Shown here piece after piece: positions 35,571-41,801 of a DNA stretch of 41,801 bases. The translations under genes were made by a program, and so were the position numbers. Source of the DNA: Microseira wollei NIES-4236 (GTDB lineage Bacteria; Cyanobacteriota; Cyanobacteriia; Cyanobacteriales; Aerosakkonemataceae); contig NZ_BLAY01000088.1 of NCBI RefSeq assembly GCF_020521235.1, positions 1 to 41,801 of the forward strand, in the 5' to 3' direction. Position 1 is the first letter of the stretch. Every line of letters begins with the position of its first letter. The notes beneath the pieces were generated by a model. It saw nothing but the letters and a program-made list of their open reading frames with translations, did no database searches and was not told where the DNA came from.

Positions 35571-35803
35571 CATCTTGTTATCATAGGCAGGCTTAGATCA
35601 ACATAGCTGTCTAAAGCTAGAAGACACTAATCCAACCTAGCTGTGTTGCCAATTTGGCTTTTTACAACAAATTACCTCCAGGTATTATTCGTCGATTTCT
35701 AGCTGTCCAAACGACGATTTTTACCAGAAACCGCGAATATGAGGGTAATTCATACATCTAACTTGGTATTGGTCGCTTCTTGCTCGCTAAACTTGACTCC
35801 TAC

Positions 35804-35968
35804 TAACGCAAGTTGTTAGTTATAAACTTCGGGGTTGCTAATGGCTAATTGCTAATTGCTAATTGCTAATATACGATTTTTACTGACATGAGCCATCAGC
35901 CATCAGCCATTAGCCATCAGCCATTAGCCATTAGCTCCTATGCATGAGATAACTAGCAACTTGAGTTA
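35804..35968. mobile_element. MITE-like element, TAAC(T/G)CAAG family
   Basis: Ends TAACGCAAGTTGTTAGTTAT and ATAACTAGCAACTTGAGTTA enclose GCTAATT heptads (left) and GCCATTA/GCCATCA heptads (right). It shares GCTCCTATGCATGAG-like sequence next to the right end with the copy at 29298. TA borders both ends. Confidence 0.88.
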
Positions 35969-36035
35969 CTAGATTTTGCCGACTGAACTTTCCCAGAACA
36001 GTTAGCACCTCAAAATAATTTTAAGGCGCGTGAAA

Positions 36036-36510
36036 TTATTGGATTACCGTAAATTCCAAGCTCAGGGAAACTTTTGCTTTATAGGGCTGTCTATGTACGC
36101 TTAGGAGTCTTTCATCATCAGAAAAATGGGTAGAAACCCCGTCCTTATAGGACGGCTTTACAGTTACCACTACTGCCTTGGGGTTGCTTGAATCGGTGTA
36201 CTTTTGTGTTGTACTTTCAGCGGGACAGTTACCGCCTCGAATCTTGCCACCCTGTACACATAGTGTTTTGCTCGCCATTAGCCTCCCTTTCGGGGTAAAG
36301 TTAGCAAGGCCAATGTTTTAAGAGCTTGTTAGACTTGCAGCACTGTTTCAGTGACCTTAAAACTGTTTAACTGCAAATGACAGAGCAGGGAACTAGCTAC
36401 GCATTCTCCGGTGTCGTGACTCAAAAAACCTAGACAAGGAAAGTCTTAGGCTGGTCAGGATGGCTTGTTAGATTTCTCTTCCAAGCCTCATGCCTTTAGG
36501 CTGAGGTTCC
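36036..36510 (-). other. Possible IS200/IS605-type remnant with two terminal-like hairpins
   Basis: A hairpin CCGTCCTTATAGGACGG lies at 36139-36155 and another, CCTCATGCC...GGCTGAGG, at 36486-36506. Between them the minus strand has an open frame (MASKTLCVQGGKIRGGNCPA...SSNPKAVVVTVKPS). Subterminal hairpins about 350 bp apart and a frame that ends in a KPS tail recall the 3' end of a TnpB-carrying element. No TnpB catalytic or zinc-finger motif is present, so this is tentative and not a functional gene call. Confidence 0.3.
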
Positions 36511-36604
36511 TGACAAGAGTAATATCCAGATTTGATAACTTTTGATAGTTGAGCAGCTCAGATATAAGTTGTCAATATAAAAACGGCAAAAATTGCCAAC
36601 TTCC

Positions 36605-36667
36605 TACTTTTCGTACTTTTCGTACTTTTCGTACTTTTCGTACTTTTTGTACTTTTCCTACTTTTCC
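36605..36667. repeat. 9-bp tandem repeat, seven copies
   Basis: Seven head-to-tail copies of TACTTTTCG: the first four are identical, the fifth to seventh vary in the last three bases (TTG, TCC, TCC). The array ends 4 bp before the region duplicated at 15487 begins, so it may mark a breakpoint. Confidence 0.95.
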
Positions 36668-36670
36668 ACC

Positions 36671-37044
36671 TAACCCAAGTTGTGCGATGGCTCTACCTTG
36701 GTTTATTTCGTGGTTTTAGTTGTAAAAGTAACCAATTTTTCTGCGAGCTGCTGCGAGCTAATTAATACCAAGTTGTGCCTCAGAATAGTAGAAGTTTACT
36801 TCGCTCTTTTCTCTGTTGTTTATTTGTCCCTTATATCCACTATCTTAGAAAGCAGCTTGCTAGAGCGAGCATCAAAATTATTTGATTTTATGGCGTTACG
36901 AACAAAATAGAGTAGTAACTAAGACTCAACATTAGCCAAATAAAAATAAACAGATGACAAGCGGCTGTATCAATTTCTACGGAACTGGGGCAAGAAATGC
37001 GGTATGGTCTTGTCAGAGCAGAATGTCAACCAGGATACAAAACC
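36671..37044 (+). promoter_or_regulatory. ntcB leader region
   Basis: Gene-free region duplicated at 15487-15860. An inverted pair GTTAC-N15-GTAAC (about 36894-36918) is preserved in both copies and could be a regulatory site. I cannot find a canonical GTA-N8-TAC NtcA box. AGGA at 37032-37035 is the ribosome site for ntcB. Confidence 0.5.
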
Positions 37045-37980
37045 ATGCGCGTCGAGCAGTTGCAGGCATTCCTAGCGATCGCTGAAACTGGCAGCTTTCA
37101 GAAAGCAGCGCGATTTTGCGGCGTCACTCAATCGACGATTAGTCGGCAGATCCAGTCGCTAGAAGCAGATCTGGGATTGCCGCTATTTCATCGCAGCGCG
37201 CAAGCAAAGCTAACGCTGGCGGGGGAAAGGTTTTTGCCCCGGGCGCGGAAAATCTGTCAGGAGTGGGAGAATGCGACGCAGGAATTAGCAGAGTTATTGG
37301 CGGGAAAACAGCCAGAACTGTGCATTGCAGCAATTGCATCGGTTTGCGCTCATCACTTACCGCCGGTTTTGCGCCAGTTTTGTAAGGATTACCCGGATGT
37401 ACAATTAAGAGTGACTTCGTTGGGAAGCGATCGGGCGTTGAAAGTCCTCAAAGATGGATTGGTGGATCTGGCAATTGTGATGAACAACCGTTTTTTAACC
37501 GCCAGTCCAGACATGGTGGTGGACATTTTGTTCAACGAACCCGTGCAAGTATTGATGGCAGCGAACCATCCCCTCAGTCAGTACGAACAAGTACCTTGGT
37601 CAGAAATCACCCGTTGCCCACAAGTTGTATTTAAGGATGGCTACGGGATGCAACGCTTGGTACAAGAGCAATTTCACCGACAAGGGGCAAAGCTGCAAGC
37701 GGTGTTGGAACTCAATACCCTCGATGCATTCCGGGGTATCGTGCGCGAAGGAGATGCGATCGCTTTGTTACCCGAATCAGCGGTATTCGATGCGCGTTAC
37801 GATCCAACTTTAGCAGTGCGCCCGACGGGGGAACCCACCTTGAGGCGTCAAGTAGTGTTGGTGACGACAAGCGATCGGATCTCCATTCCCCCGATTAAAC
37901 ACTTCCGCCAGCTAGTCCACCAGATGCTAGGAATTCAGTCAGAATCAGAAAAGCATGTTTTGCTAATGGCTAATAGCTAA
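37045..37980 (+). CDS. ntcB: LysR-type nitrate assimilation regulator NtcB
   Basis: 311 residues from the ATG at 37045 (MRVEQLQAFLAIAETGSFQK), which has AGGA 9 nt upstream; an in-frame ATG at 36997 lacks this and adds a non-family N-terminus. Residues 1-60 are the winged HTH (FQKAARFCGVTQSTISRQIQ, SLEADLGLPLF). About 90-295 are the effector domain (PELCIAAIASVCAHHLPPVL, LVDLAIVMNNRFLT). NtcB activates nitrate assimilation genes in response to nitrite; this is family knowledge. The last codons (MANS, stop) are made of the heptad repeat GCTAATA, so the tail has been remodelled. cnaT follows after 86 bp, as in Anabaena. CmpR/RbcR-type LysR proteins are less likely. Confidence 0.85.
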   Translation: MRVEQLQAFLAIAETGSFQKAARFCGVTQSTISRQIQSLEADLGLPLFHRSAQAKLTLAGERFLPRARKICQEWENATQELAELLAGKQPELCIAAIASVCAHHLPPVLRQFCKDYPDVQLRVTSLGSDRALKVLKDGLVDLAIVMNNRFLTASPDMVVDILFNEPVQVLMAANHPLSQYEQVPWSEITRCPQVVFKDGYGMQRLVQEQFHRQGAKLQAVLELNTLDAFRGIVREGDAIALLPESAVFDARYDPTLAVRPTGEPTLRRQVVLVTTSDRISIPPIKHFRQLVHQMLGIQSESEKHVLLMANS

Positions 37981-38066
37981 TGGCTAATAGCTAATGGCTA
38001 ATGGTTCAATGAATAGAGCTAGCGATCGGCAATTAGCAATCAGCAATCAGCAATTAGCAATTAGCA
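37961..38066. repeat. Opposed heptad repeat arrays joining ntcB and cnaT
   Basis: About 37961-38003 is GCTAATG/GCTAATA in tandem; 38030-38066 is CAATTAG/CAATCAG in tandem, the complementary orientation. The transcript could fold into a long imperfect hairpin. The left array encodes the last residues and stop of ntcB; the right array runs into the ATG of cnaT (AGCAATGAGC). Confidence 0.9.
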
Positions 38067-39137
38067 ATGAGCAAAGAATTTAGAGAACTGGTCAAAAAAA
38101 TCGGCAGCGGTTCCCACACGGGGGAAGATCTGACTCGTGAAGAAGCAGCTGCCGCCACTCGGATGATGCTGGAACAAGTTGCTACTCCGGCGCAAATAGG
38201 GGCGTTTATGATTGCTCATCGCATCAAGCGCCCCACGGGAGAAGAATTAGCGGGAATGCTGGATGCTTACGCAGAATTGGGGCCAAAATTGCCACCGAGT
38301 TCGCGCCACGAGTACCCGGTAACGGTTTTGGGAATTCCTTACGACGGGCGATCGCGCACTGCGCCCATCAGTCCCCTAACTGCATTGATTTTAACCGCTG
38401 CTAATGTGCCAGTAATCTTGCATGGGGGCGATCGCTTACCGACTAAATACGGCGTCCCCTTGGTGGAAATTTGGCAAGGTTTGGGCGTAGACTGGACTCA
38501 CAATTCCTTAGAGCAAACCCAGTCGGTGTTTGAAACAACGGGGTTGGGTTTTGTTTATTTACCTCGCCATTTCCCCCAAGCGCAACGGATATTTACCTAT
38601 CGCGACGAAATTGGTAAGCGTCCGCCTTTGGCGACGATGGAGTTAATTTGGTGTCCGTATGCTGGGGATGTGCGTTTGATAGCTGGGTACGTGCATCCGC
38701 CGACGGAAAATATGTTCCAAACTGCGATCGCCTTGCGGGGAACTCCCAGGTATTTAACCAGTATTAAGGGATTGGAAGGTAGCTGCGATTTACCGCGAGA
38801 TCGCACTGCTATTATCGGTATTGTTAAACCCGACGCCCCCTTTGAACGCTTACTATTAGCCCACGGCGACTACGGTTTTAGCAACATAAATCCTGCCTTG
38901 GAACCGACAGAAACTTTGGTAAAACAAATAGAATCGGTATTGCAAGGCGAACCTTCAGAACTGATGCAATCTGCGCTTTGGAATGGCGGATTTTATCTGT
39001 GGCATTGCGGCGTCACTCCCGATATGAATTCGGGTATTGCTGAAGCTAAAACCCTGCTGAATAGCGGACATGCGGCTAAAAAACTCCAGGAAATTCGCGC
39101 AGCTGTAGCATCACATCAAGCGGTGATGAGTTATTGA
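38067..39137 (+). CDS. cnaT: CnaT-like protein (glycosyltransferase family 3 / anthranilate phosphoribosyltransferase-like)
   Basis: 356 residues with the TrpD-like fold: helical N-terminal domain (LTREEAAAATRMMLEQVATP, QIGAFMIAHRIKRPTGEELA) and an alpha/beta domain with VPVILHGGDRLPTKYGVPLV in place of the phosphoribosyltransferase glycine-rich loop, and GTPRYLTSIKGLEGSCDLPR near the C-terminus. In Anabaena PCC 7120 a homologue next to ntcB, CnaT, is required for expression of the nir operon; its biochemical activity is not known to me. Adjacency to ntcB on the same strand supports the assignment over true TrpD. No Shine-Dalgarno is visible, because the start lies in a heptad array, which suggests coupling to ntcB or weak initiation. 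Confidence 0.8.
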   Translation: MSKEFRELVKKIGSGSHTGEDLTREEAAAATRMMLEQVATPAQIGAFMIAHRIKRPTGEELAGMLDAYAELGPKLPPSSRHEYPVTVLGIPYDGRSRTAPISPLTALILTAANVPVILHGGDRLPTKYGVPLVEIWQGLGVDWTHNSLEQTQSVFETTGLGFVYLPRHFPQAQRIFTYRDEIGKRPPLATMELIWCPYAGDVRLIAGYVHPPTENMFQTAIALRGTPRYLTSIKGLEGSCDLPRDRTAIIGIVKPDAPFERLLLAHGDYGFSNINPALEPTETLVKQIESVLQGEPSELMQSALWNGGFYLWHCGVTPDMNSGIAEAKTLLNSGHAAKKLQEIRAAVASHQAVMSY

Positions 39138-39163
39138 GCGATCGCTGCCATAAAAGCTGCTAG

Positions 39164-39265
39164 CGTTGATTGCTAATTGCTAATTGCTCGCAATTCAATT
39201 GCCAGAGATCAGCCATTAGCGATTAGCTATTAGCAGTTACACAACCGTTGCCTCAGGACATGATA
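39164..39265. mobile_element. TATCATG-family element, right part only
   Basis: The reverse complement starts TATCATGTCCTGAGGCAACGG and then reads TTGTGTAACTGCTAATAGC and more heptads. It is nearly the same as the partial copy at 41702. The expected left end is missing, so this copy is truncated just after cnaT. Confidence 0.75.
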
Positions 39266-39267
39266 TT

Positions 39268-39340
39268 ACGCAAAGAAACCGGGTTTCTGTGAAAAATTGT
39301 TGAGCAAATAAAGAGATCTAGGTCGAAACCCGGTTTCTTT
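39268..39340. repeat. AGAAACCCGGTTTCT-type inverted-repeat element
   Basis: GCAAAGAAACCGGGTTTCTG at the left and GAAACCCGGTTTCTTT at the right enclose TGAAAAATTGTTGAG...AGATCTAGGTCG. It is the same family as 24279-24348 and 8726-8828. Confidence 0.85.
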
Positions 39341-39359
39341 TGGCCCCTACTGCCAATGA

Positions 39360-39463
39360 TATCATGTCCGGTTGAATACTTATAATTCGAGCTGACGCCC
39401 AGACGCTAAGGACGCTCTGACGCGGAGACGTTTTTAATTACAAGTAATTAACCGGACATGATA
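39360..39463. mobile_element. TATCATG-family element, 104 bp, with TGA flanks
   Basis: Ends TATCATGTCCGGTT and AACCGGACATGATA are exact complements; TGA lies directly outside both (39357-39359 and 39464-39466), as at 8906-9040. The interior has a GACGC-rich segment and no coding capacity. Confidence 0.85.
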
Positions 39464-39465
39464 TG

Positions 39466-39535
39466 AATCCAATTACCAATTACCAATTACCAATTACCAA
39501 CGTCACAATTTATAACTAGCAACTTGTGTTAAATT
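39466..39535. repeat. Heptad array plus a solo right end of the TAACTCAAG family in the mobA leader
   Basis: CCAATTA heptads (about 39470-39500) are followed by TATAACTAGCAACTTGTGTTA (39511-39531), the right terminus of the TAAC(T/G)CAAG family without its partner. The mobA ATG begins 5 bp later, so the element supplies the leader and no Shine-Dalgarno is present. Confidence 0.8.
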
Positions 39536-40162
39536 ATGATTGCTTTAAATTCCCAACTCGAATCTCAAAGCTCAAAACTATTTCTCTCCGCTGTTATCCT
39601 TGCTGGCGGTAAAAGTTCTCGGATGGGGCAAGATAAAGCCCTGATTCCTTGGGATGGCATTCCTTTACTTCAGAGAGTTTGTCAAGTCGCCTCCCAATGC
39701 TGCCAGCAAGTTTACATTATCACCCCTTGGCCTGAACGATATCAAGAGATTTTGACTGATTTTAATTATCAATTTCTGGTAGAATCAAATCCAGGACAAG
39801 GGCCTTTAGTTGCCTTGGCTCAGGCATTGGCTGAAATTCCTAGTGAGTGGGTTTTACTTTTAGCCTGCGATCTGCCTTTATTGCAGGTAGAAATTATTCG
39901 AGATTGGGCGGATCGGTTAAATAATATACCTGGTTCTATTTTAGCCAATGTGCCGCAGCAGGAAACTTTTTGGCAACCTACTTGTGGGTTTTATCGCCGC
40001 GAAGCTTTACCCGAATTACAGAAATTTATTCAAGCAGGGGGGCGTTCGTTTCAAACTTGGCTAGAGCAAATACCCGTAGCTCCTATTTTAGTAGATGAGC
40101 AGTTAAGTAACATGTTGTTTAATTGCAATAGGCCAATGGATTTGAAAAAGGGGAATTGGTAA
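39536..40162 (+). CDS. mobA: Molybdenum cofactor guanylyltransferase MobA
   Basis: 208 residues. It transfers GMP from GTP to molybdopterin to make the bis-MGD-type cofactor used by nitrate reductase (NarB). The signature LAGGKSSRMGQDKALIPWDG (about 22-41) binds GTP; NPGQGPLVALAQAL (about 84-97), LLACDLPLL with the Mg2+ Asp (about 108-116), and the C-terminal FNCNRPMDL are all family features. Alternative ATGs downstream would remove the GTP motif, so the annotated start is right or close. Its place after ntcB-cnaT fits a nitrate-assimilation cluster. The leader has no clear ribosome site. Confidence 0.92.
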   Translation: MIALNSQLESQSSKLFLSAVILAGGKSSRMGQDKALIPWDGIPLLQRVCQVASQCCQQVYIITPWPERYQEILTDFNYQFLVESNPGQGPLVALAQALAEIPSEWVLLLACDLPLLQVEIIRDWADRLNNIPGSILANVPQQETFWQPTCGFYRREALPELQKFIQAGGRSFQTWLEQIPVAPILVDEQLSNMLFNCNRPMDLKKGNW

Positions 40163-40227
40163 TGGGAATTAAAAAGTAAAATCATCGTTAATAAAAATCC
40201 AGGTTATGCAGAAAAAATTATTGAATT

Positions 40228-40268
40228 AAAGTTTGACAAGCTGTCAAACTTTAAGATGATCGTATTAT
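40228..40268 (+). promoter_or_regulatory. Promoter and palindromic operator of the blaI-type operon
   Basis: AAAGTTTGACA-AGC-TGTCAAACTTT (40228-40252) is an 11-bp perfect inverted repeat that overlaps TTGACA (40233-40238). A GATGAT (40255-40260) at 16-bp spacing could serve as -10; TATTAT at 40263 is an alternative with TGTCAA as -35. Position and symmetry fit autoregulation by the BlaI-like dimer encoded 70 bp downstream. Confidence 0.6.
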
Positions 40269-40337
40269 CAACAGATTGGGCAGAAAAATTCAACTATAAT
40301 CTGAGCGACAAAACCTTGTAAGAGAGGCGTAACGGTT

Positions 40338-40760
40338 ATGACACCTCTGCCCAATTACCGTCCCAAACAGCTTTCATTAGGGCCATTGGAAGCAGAAATT
40401 TTGCACATTGTTTGGGAACTGGGAACGGCTACAACTAAAGACGTACACGAACGCATTATGATCGATCCAGACCGGGAATTAACCTATTCGTCGGTGACAA
40501 CTGTACTGCGTCGCTTGAGCGAAAAAGGTTGGCTAGAGTGCGATAAAACTAAGCGCTCGTTCGCTTGGCAAGCTTTAATTTCGCGCCAGCAGGCGCAGGC
40601 GTTAAAGGCATACGATCAGTTGCAGCGATTTCTGGCATCTGCTAACCCTGATATTGTAGCGGCGTTTGCGGATAGTCTGGACTCAGCAAGCTGCGAACAA
40701 TTAGAAGCGATCGCACTGCGTATAATGGCTGTGCGTAAAGCAAGGGAGGAACAACAATAA
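40338..40760 (+). CDS. BlaI/MecI/CopY-family transcriptional repressor
   Basis: 140 residues. It has a winged-helix N-terminal domain, LSLGPLEAEILHIVWELGTA (about 12-31), TKDVHERI and LTYSSVTTVLRRLSEKGWLE (about 48-67), the family's classical recognition-helix segment. The C-terminal helices (about 80-138) should dimerise and, in relatives, contain the cleavage site used for induction. AGAGAGGCG precedes the ATG. The stop codon overlaps the start of the M56 peptidase gene by one base (TAATG), so the pair is translationally coupled like blaI-blaR1. The regulated target is unknown; cyanobacterial BlaI homologues do not necessarily control beta-lactamase. Confidence 0.88.
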   Translation: MTPLPNYRPKQLSLGPLEAEILHIVWELGTATTKDVHERIMIDPDRELTYSSVTTVLRRLSEKGWLECDKTKRSFAWQALISRQQAQALKAYDQLQRFLASANPDIVAAFADSLDSASCEQLEAIALRIMAVRKAREEQQ

Positions 40761-41599
40761 TGCACCTAATCATCATCCTGGCAGCACTTTTGTTAGCCTG
40801 GTATCTCCGATTGCAATGGTCTGATTCAGCACAAAATTGGGCAAAACGTTGGCAATGCGCCCTATTATGTTTTGCCCTTCCCCCGCTGCTGTTGATAATC
40901 ACAGCGGCTTCGATCCTCTGCATGGGACCAAATGGATATATGGCAGATTTGGACAATGGATTGTTTAGCTATTTCTTAGCTTTGGGTTTTGCCGCCTGGG
41001 CGCTAGTAAAATGTCTGCAACTGGCGTTCCGGGGATATGGTGGCGTGCAACAAATTCGCGCTTCAACTCAAACTAATATCGGCGATAAATCTGCCCGCAT
41101 TTTGGATACATCTGCTTTATTTTCGGCTCAAATTGGGTTTTGGCAACCTGAATTAGTTGTCAGTCAAGGGTTGTTACAAAAGCTGGATATGCCGCATCTG
41201 GAGGCAGTATTAGCTCACGAACAAGGGCATTATTATTACCGGGATACGTTTTGGTTTTTCTGGCTGGGTTGGTTGCGTTCTTTCACTTCTTGGTTGCCAA
41301 ATACAGAGGCGTTGTGGGAAGAATTATTAGCTTTGCGAGAACTGCGTGCAGATCGTTGGGCAGCCAATCGCGTCGATCCGCTGTTGTTGGCTGAATCTTT
41401 ATTGTTTGTTGCCAGCGACCGGGTACAAATGGTGGAACATTTCTGTGCTGCATTTAGTCAATCTGTGGGGCGAAATCGCTTGCAGGAAAGGATAGAAGCG
41501 CTGTTGACACCTGATGCTTCACCTGGTTTAAATTGGTGGGATTGGAGTTGGTTGTTGTTGGCGTTTGTGCCGTTGTTTGCTGTGCCTTTTCATGGGTGA
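40760..41599 (+). CDS. M56-family membrane metallopeptidase (BlaR1-like, without sensor domain)
   Basis: 279 residues. Hydrophobic segments lie near 2-15, 34-54, 66-87, 160-178 and 262-278. Between them is a cytosolic zinc-protease domain with HEQGH (about 153-157, the HExxH motif) and ELRADRWA, the likely third ligand. BlaR1 proteins carry an extracellular penicillin-binding sensor after the peptidase; here the protein ends right after the last helix, so any signal is sensed by another route. It probably cleaves the repressor encoded immediately upstream, with which it shares a one-base overlap. The substrate link is inferred from the blaI-blaR1 pattern. Confidence 0.85.
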   Translation: MHLIIILAALLLAWYLRLQWSDSAQNWAKRWQCALLCFALPPLLLIITAASILCMGPNGYMADLDNGLFSYFLALGFAAWALVKCLQLAFRGYGGVQQIRASTQTNIGDKSARILDTSALFSAQIGFWQPELVVSQGLLQKLDMPHLEAVLAHEQGHYYYRDTFWFFWLGWLRSFTSWLPNTEALWEELLALRELRADRWAANRVDPLLLAESLLFVASDRVQMVEHFCAAFSQSVGRNRLQERIEALLTPDASPGLNWWDWSWLLLAFVPLFAVPFHG

Positions 41600-41634
41600 T
41601 TTTGTCAGTAGTTTAATTGTGTAGTTAACGCAGT

Positions 41635-41663
41635 GTAACGCACCATTTTTGCTGGTGCGTTAC
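41635..41663 (+). terminator. Hairpin after the M56 peptidase gene
   Basis: A perfect 11-bp stem GTAACGCACCA with loop TTTTTGC, 35 bp past the stop. No T-run follows, so it may be a stabilising 3' hairpin or a dispersed GTAACGCACC palindrome and not a classical terminator. Confidence 0.55.
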
Positions 41664-41701
41664 GGCGCGGCTTCCCATTTTTTGCCAAAATTGCCCCAGA
41701 A

Positions 41702-41801
41702 TATGATGTCCTTAGGCAACGGTTGTGTAACTGCTAATAGCTAATCGCTAATGGCTGCTCTGGAGGCAATTGAAAAGCGAGCAATTAGCAAGCGAGCAAT
41801 T
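41702..41801. mobile_element. TATCATG-family element, left part, cut by window end
   Basis: It starts TATGATGTCCTTAGGCAACGG, then TTGTGTAACTGCTAATAGC and heptads (GCTAATC, GCAATTA). It is nearly the complement of 39164-39265. The right end lies outside the window. Confidence 0.75.

Noticed and set aside
36036-36278. Calling a functional TnpB or transposase gene
   Set aside because: Only a short tail-like frame and two hairpins are present; no RuvC or zinc-finger motif is seen, so only a tentative remnant is listed.
36680-36910. 76-codon ORF in the ntcB leader
   Set aside because: The frame lies in the region duplicated at 15487 and is not conserved there; there is no ribosome site and no recognisable protein.
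17755-41801. Heptad arrays considered as CRISPR arrays
   Set aside because: Units are contiguous 7-mers without unique spacers of constant length, and no cas genes are present.

Overview
The window looks like chromosomal DNA of a filamentous cyanobacterium of the Microcoleus/Oscillatoria/Phormidium kind. The evidence is frequent GCGATCGC (HIP1) octamers, a cyanobacterial nitrate-assimilation gene set (nrtABCD, ntcB, cnaT, mobA), abundant heptanucleotide repeats of the GCTAATT/GCCATTA type, and a large family of RTX and pentapeptide-repeat proteins. The genus is inferred, not proven.

Layout. Positions 1-5738 (minus strand) carry the ABC nitrate transporter nrtA-nrtB-nrtC-nrtD. Each intergenic gap checked holds repeats or hairpins, and a 76-bp tandem repeat lies just past nrtD. 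Positions 6334-8566 (plus strand) hold a Tat/lipoprotein Rieske protein, a 45-residue small ORF and a HEAT-repeat protein. From about 8.6 to 36.5 kb lies a repeat-rich accessory region. It contains RTX or pentapeptide-RTX genes, all on the minus strand (start positions 33962, 31502, 29878, 28719, 26880, 24186, 22743, 14836 and 11896), plus a dead pentapeptide paralogue at 34424. Downstream of the main array are a glycosyltransferase fused to a parvulin-type prolyl isomerase (19259-21310) and a GT-A-like glycosyltransferase (17862-18728). No type I exporter genes (HlyB/HlyD/TolC) are in the window. Positions 37045-41599 (plus strand) return to core genes: ntcB, cnaT, mobA, and a BlaI-type repressor coupled to an M56 metallopeptidase.

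How it fits together. ntcB, cnaT and mobA (regulator, expression factor, molybdenum cofactor enzyme) serve the same pathway as nrtABCD, yet about 31 kb separates them. A truncated direct duplicate of the ntcB leader and 5' end at 15487-15917 shows that the region has been rearranged. The accessory block is best read as an expanding family of secreted, probably calcium-binding surface or matrix proteins. Their pentapeptide N-terminal parts are nearly interchangeable, and they share three types of C-terminal module. Three members have a common promoter architecture: an inverted repeat TGAGA-N4-TCTCA placed one base upstream of a TTGACA-like -35 box. The glycosyltransferase-parvulin fusion at the downstream end of the array is a plausible modification and folding factor for these exported proteins.

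The region also holds two short inverted-repeat element families that look like MITEs. One has TATCATG...CATGATA ends and, at three sites, 3-bp flanking direct repeats. The other has TAAC(T/G)CAAGTTGCTAGTTAT ends around heptad repeats. A third family is built on AGAAACCCGGTTTCT palindromes. These elements have inserted into a pseudogene, into each other, and into spacers where they now lie against start and stop codons.
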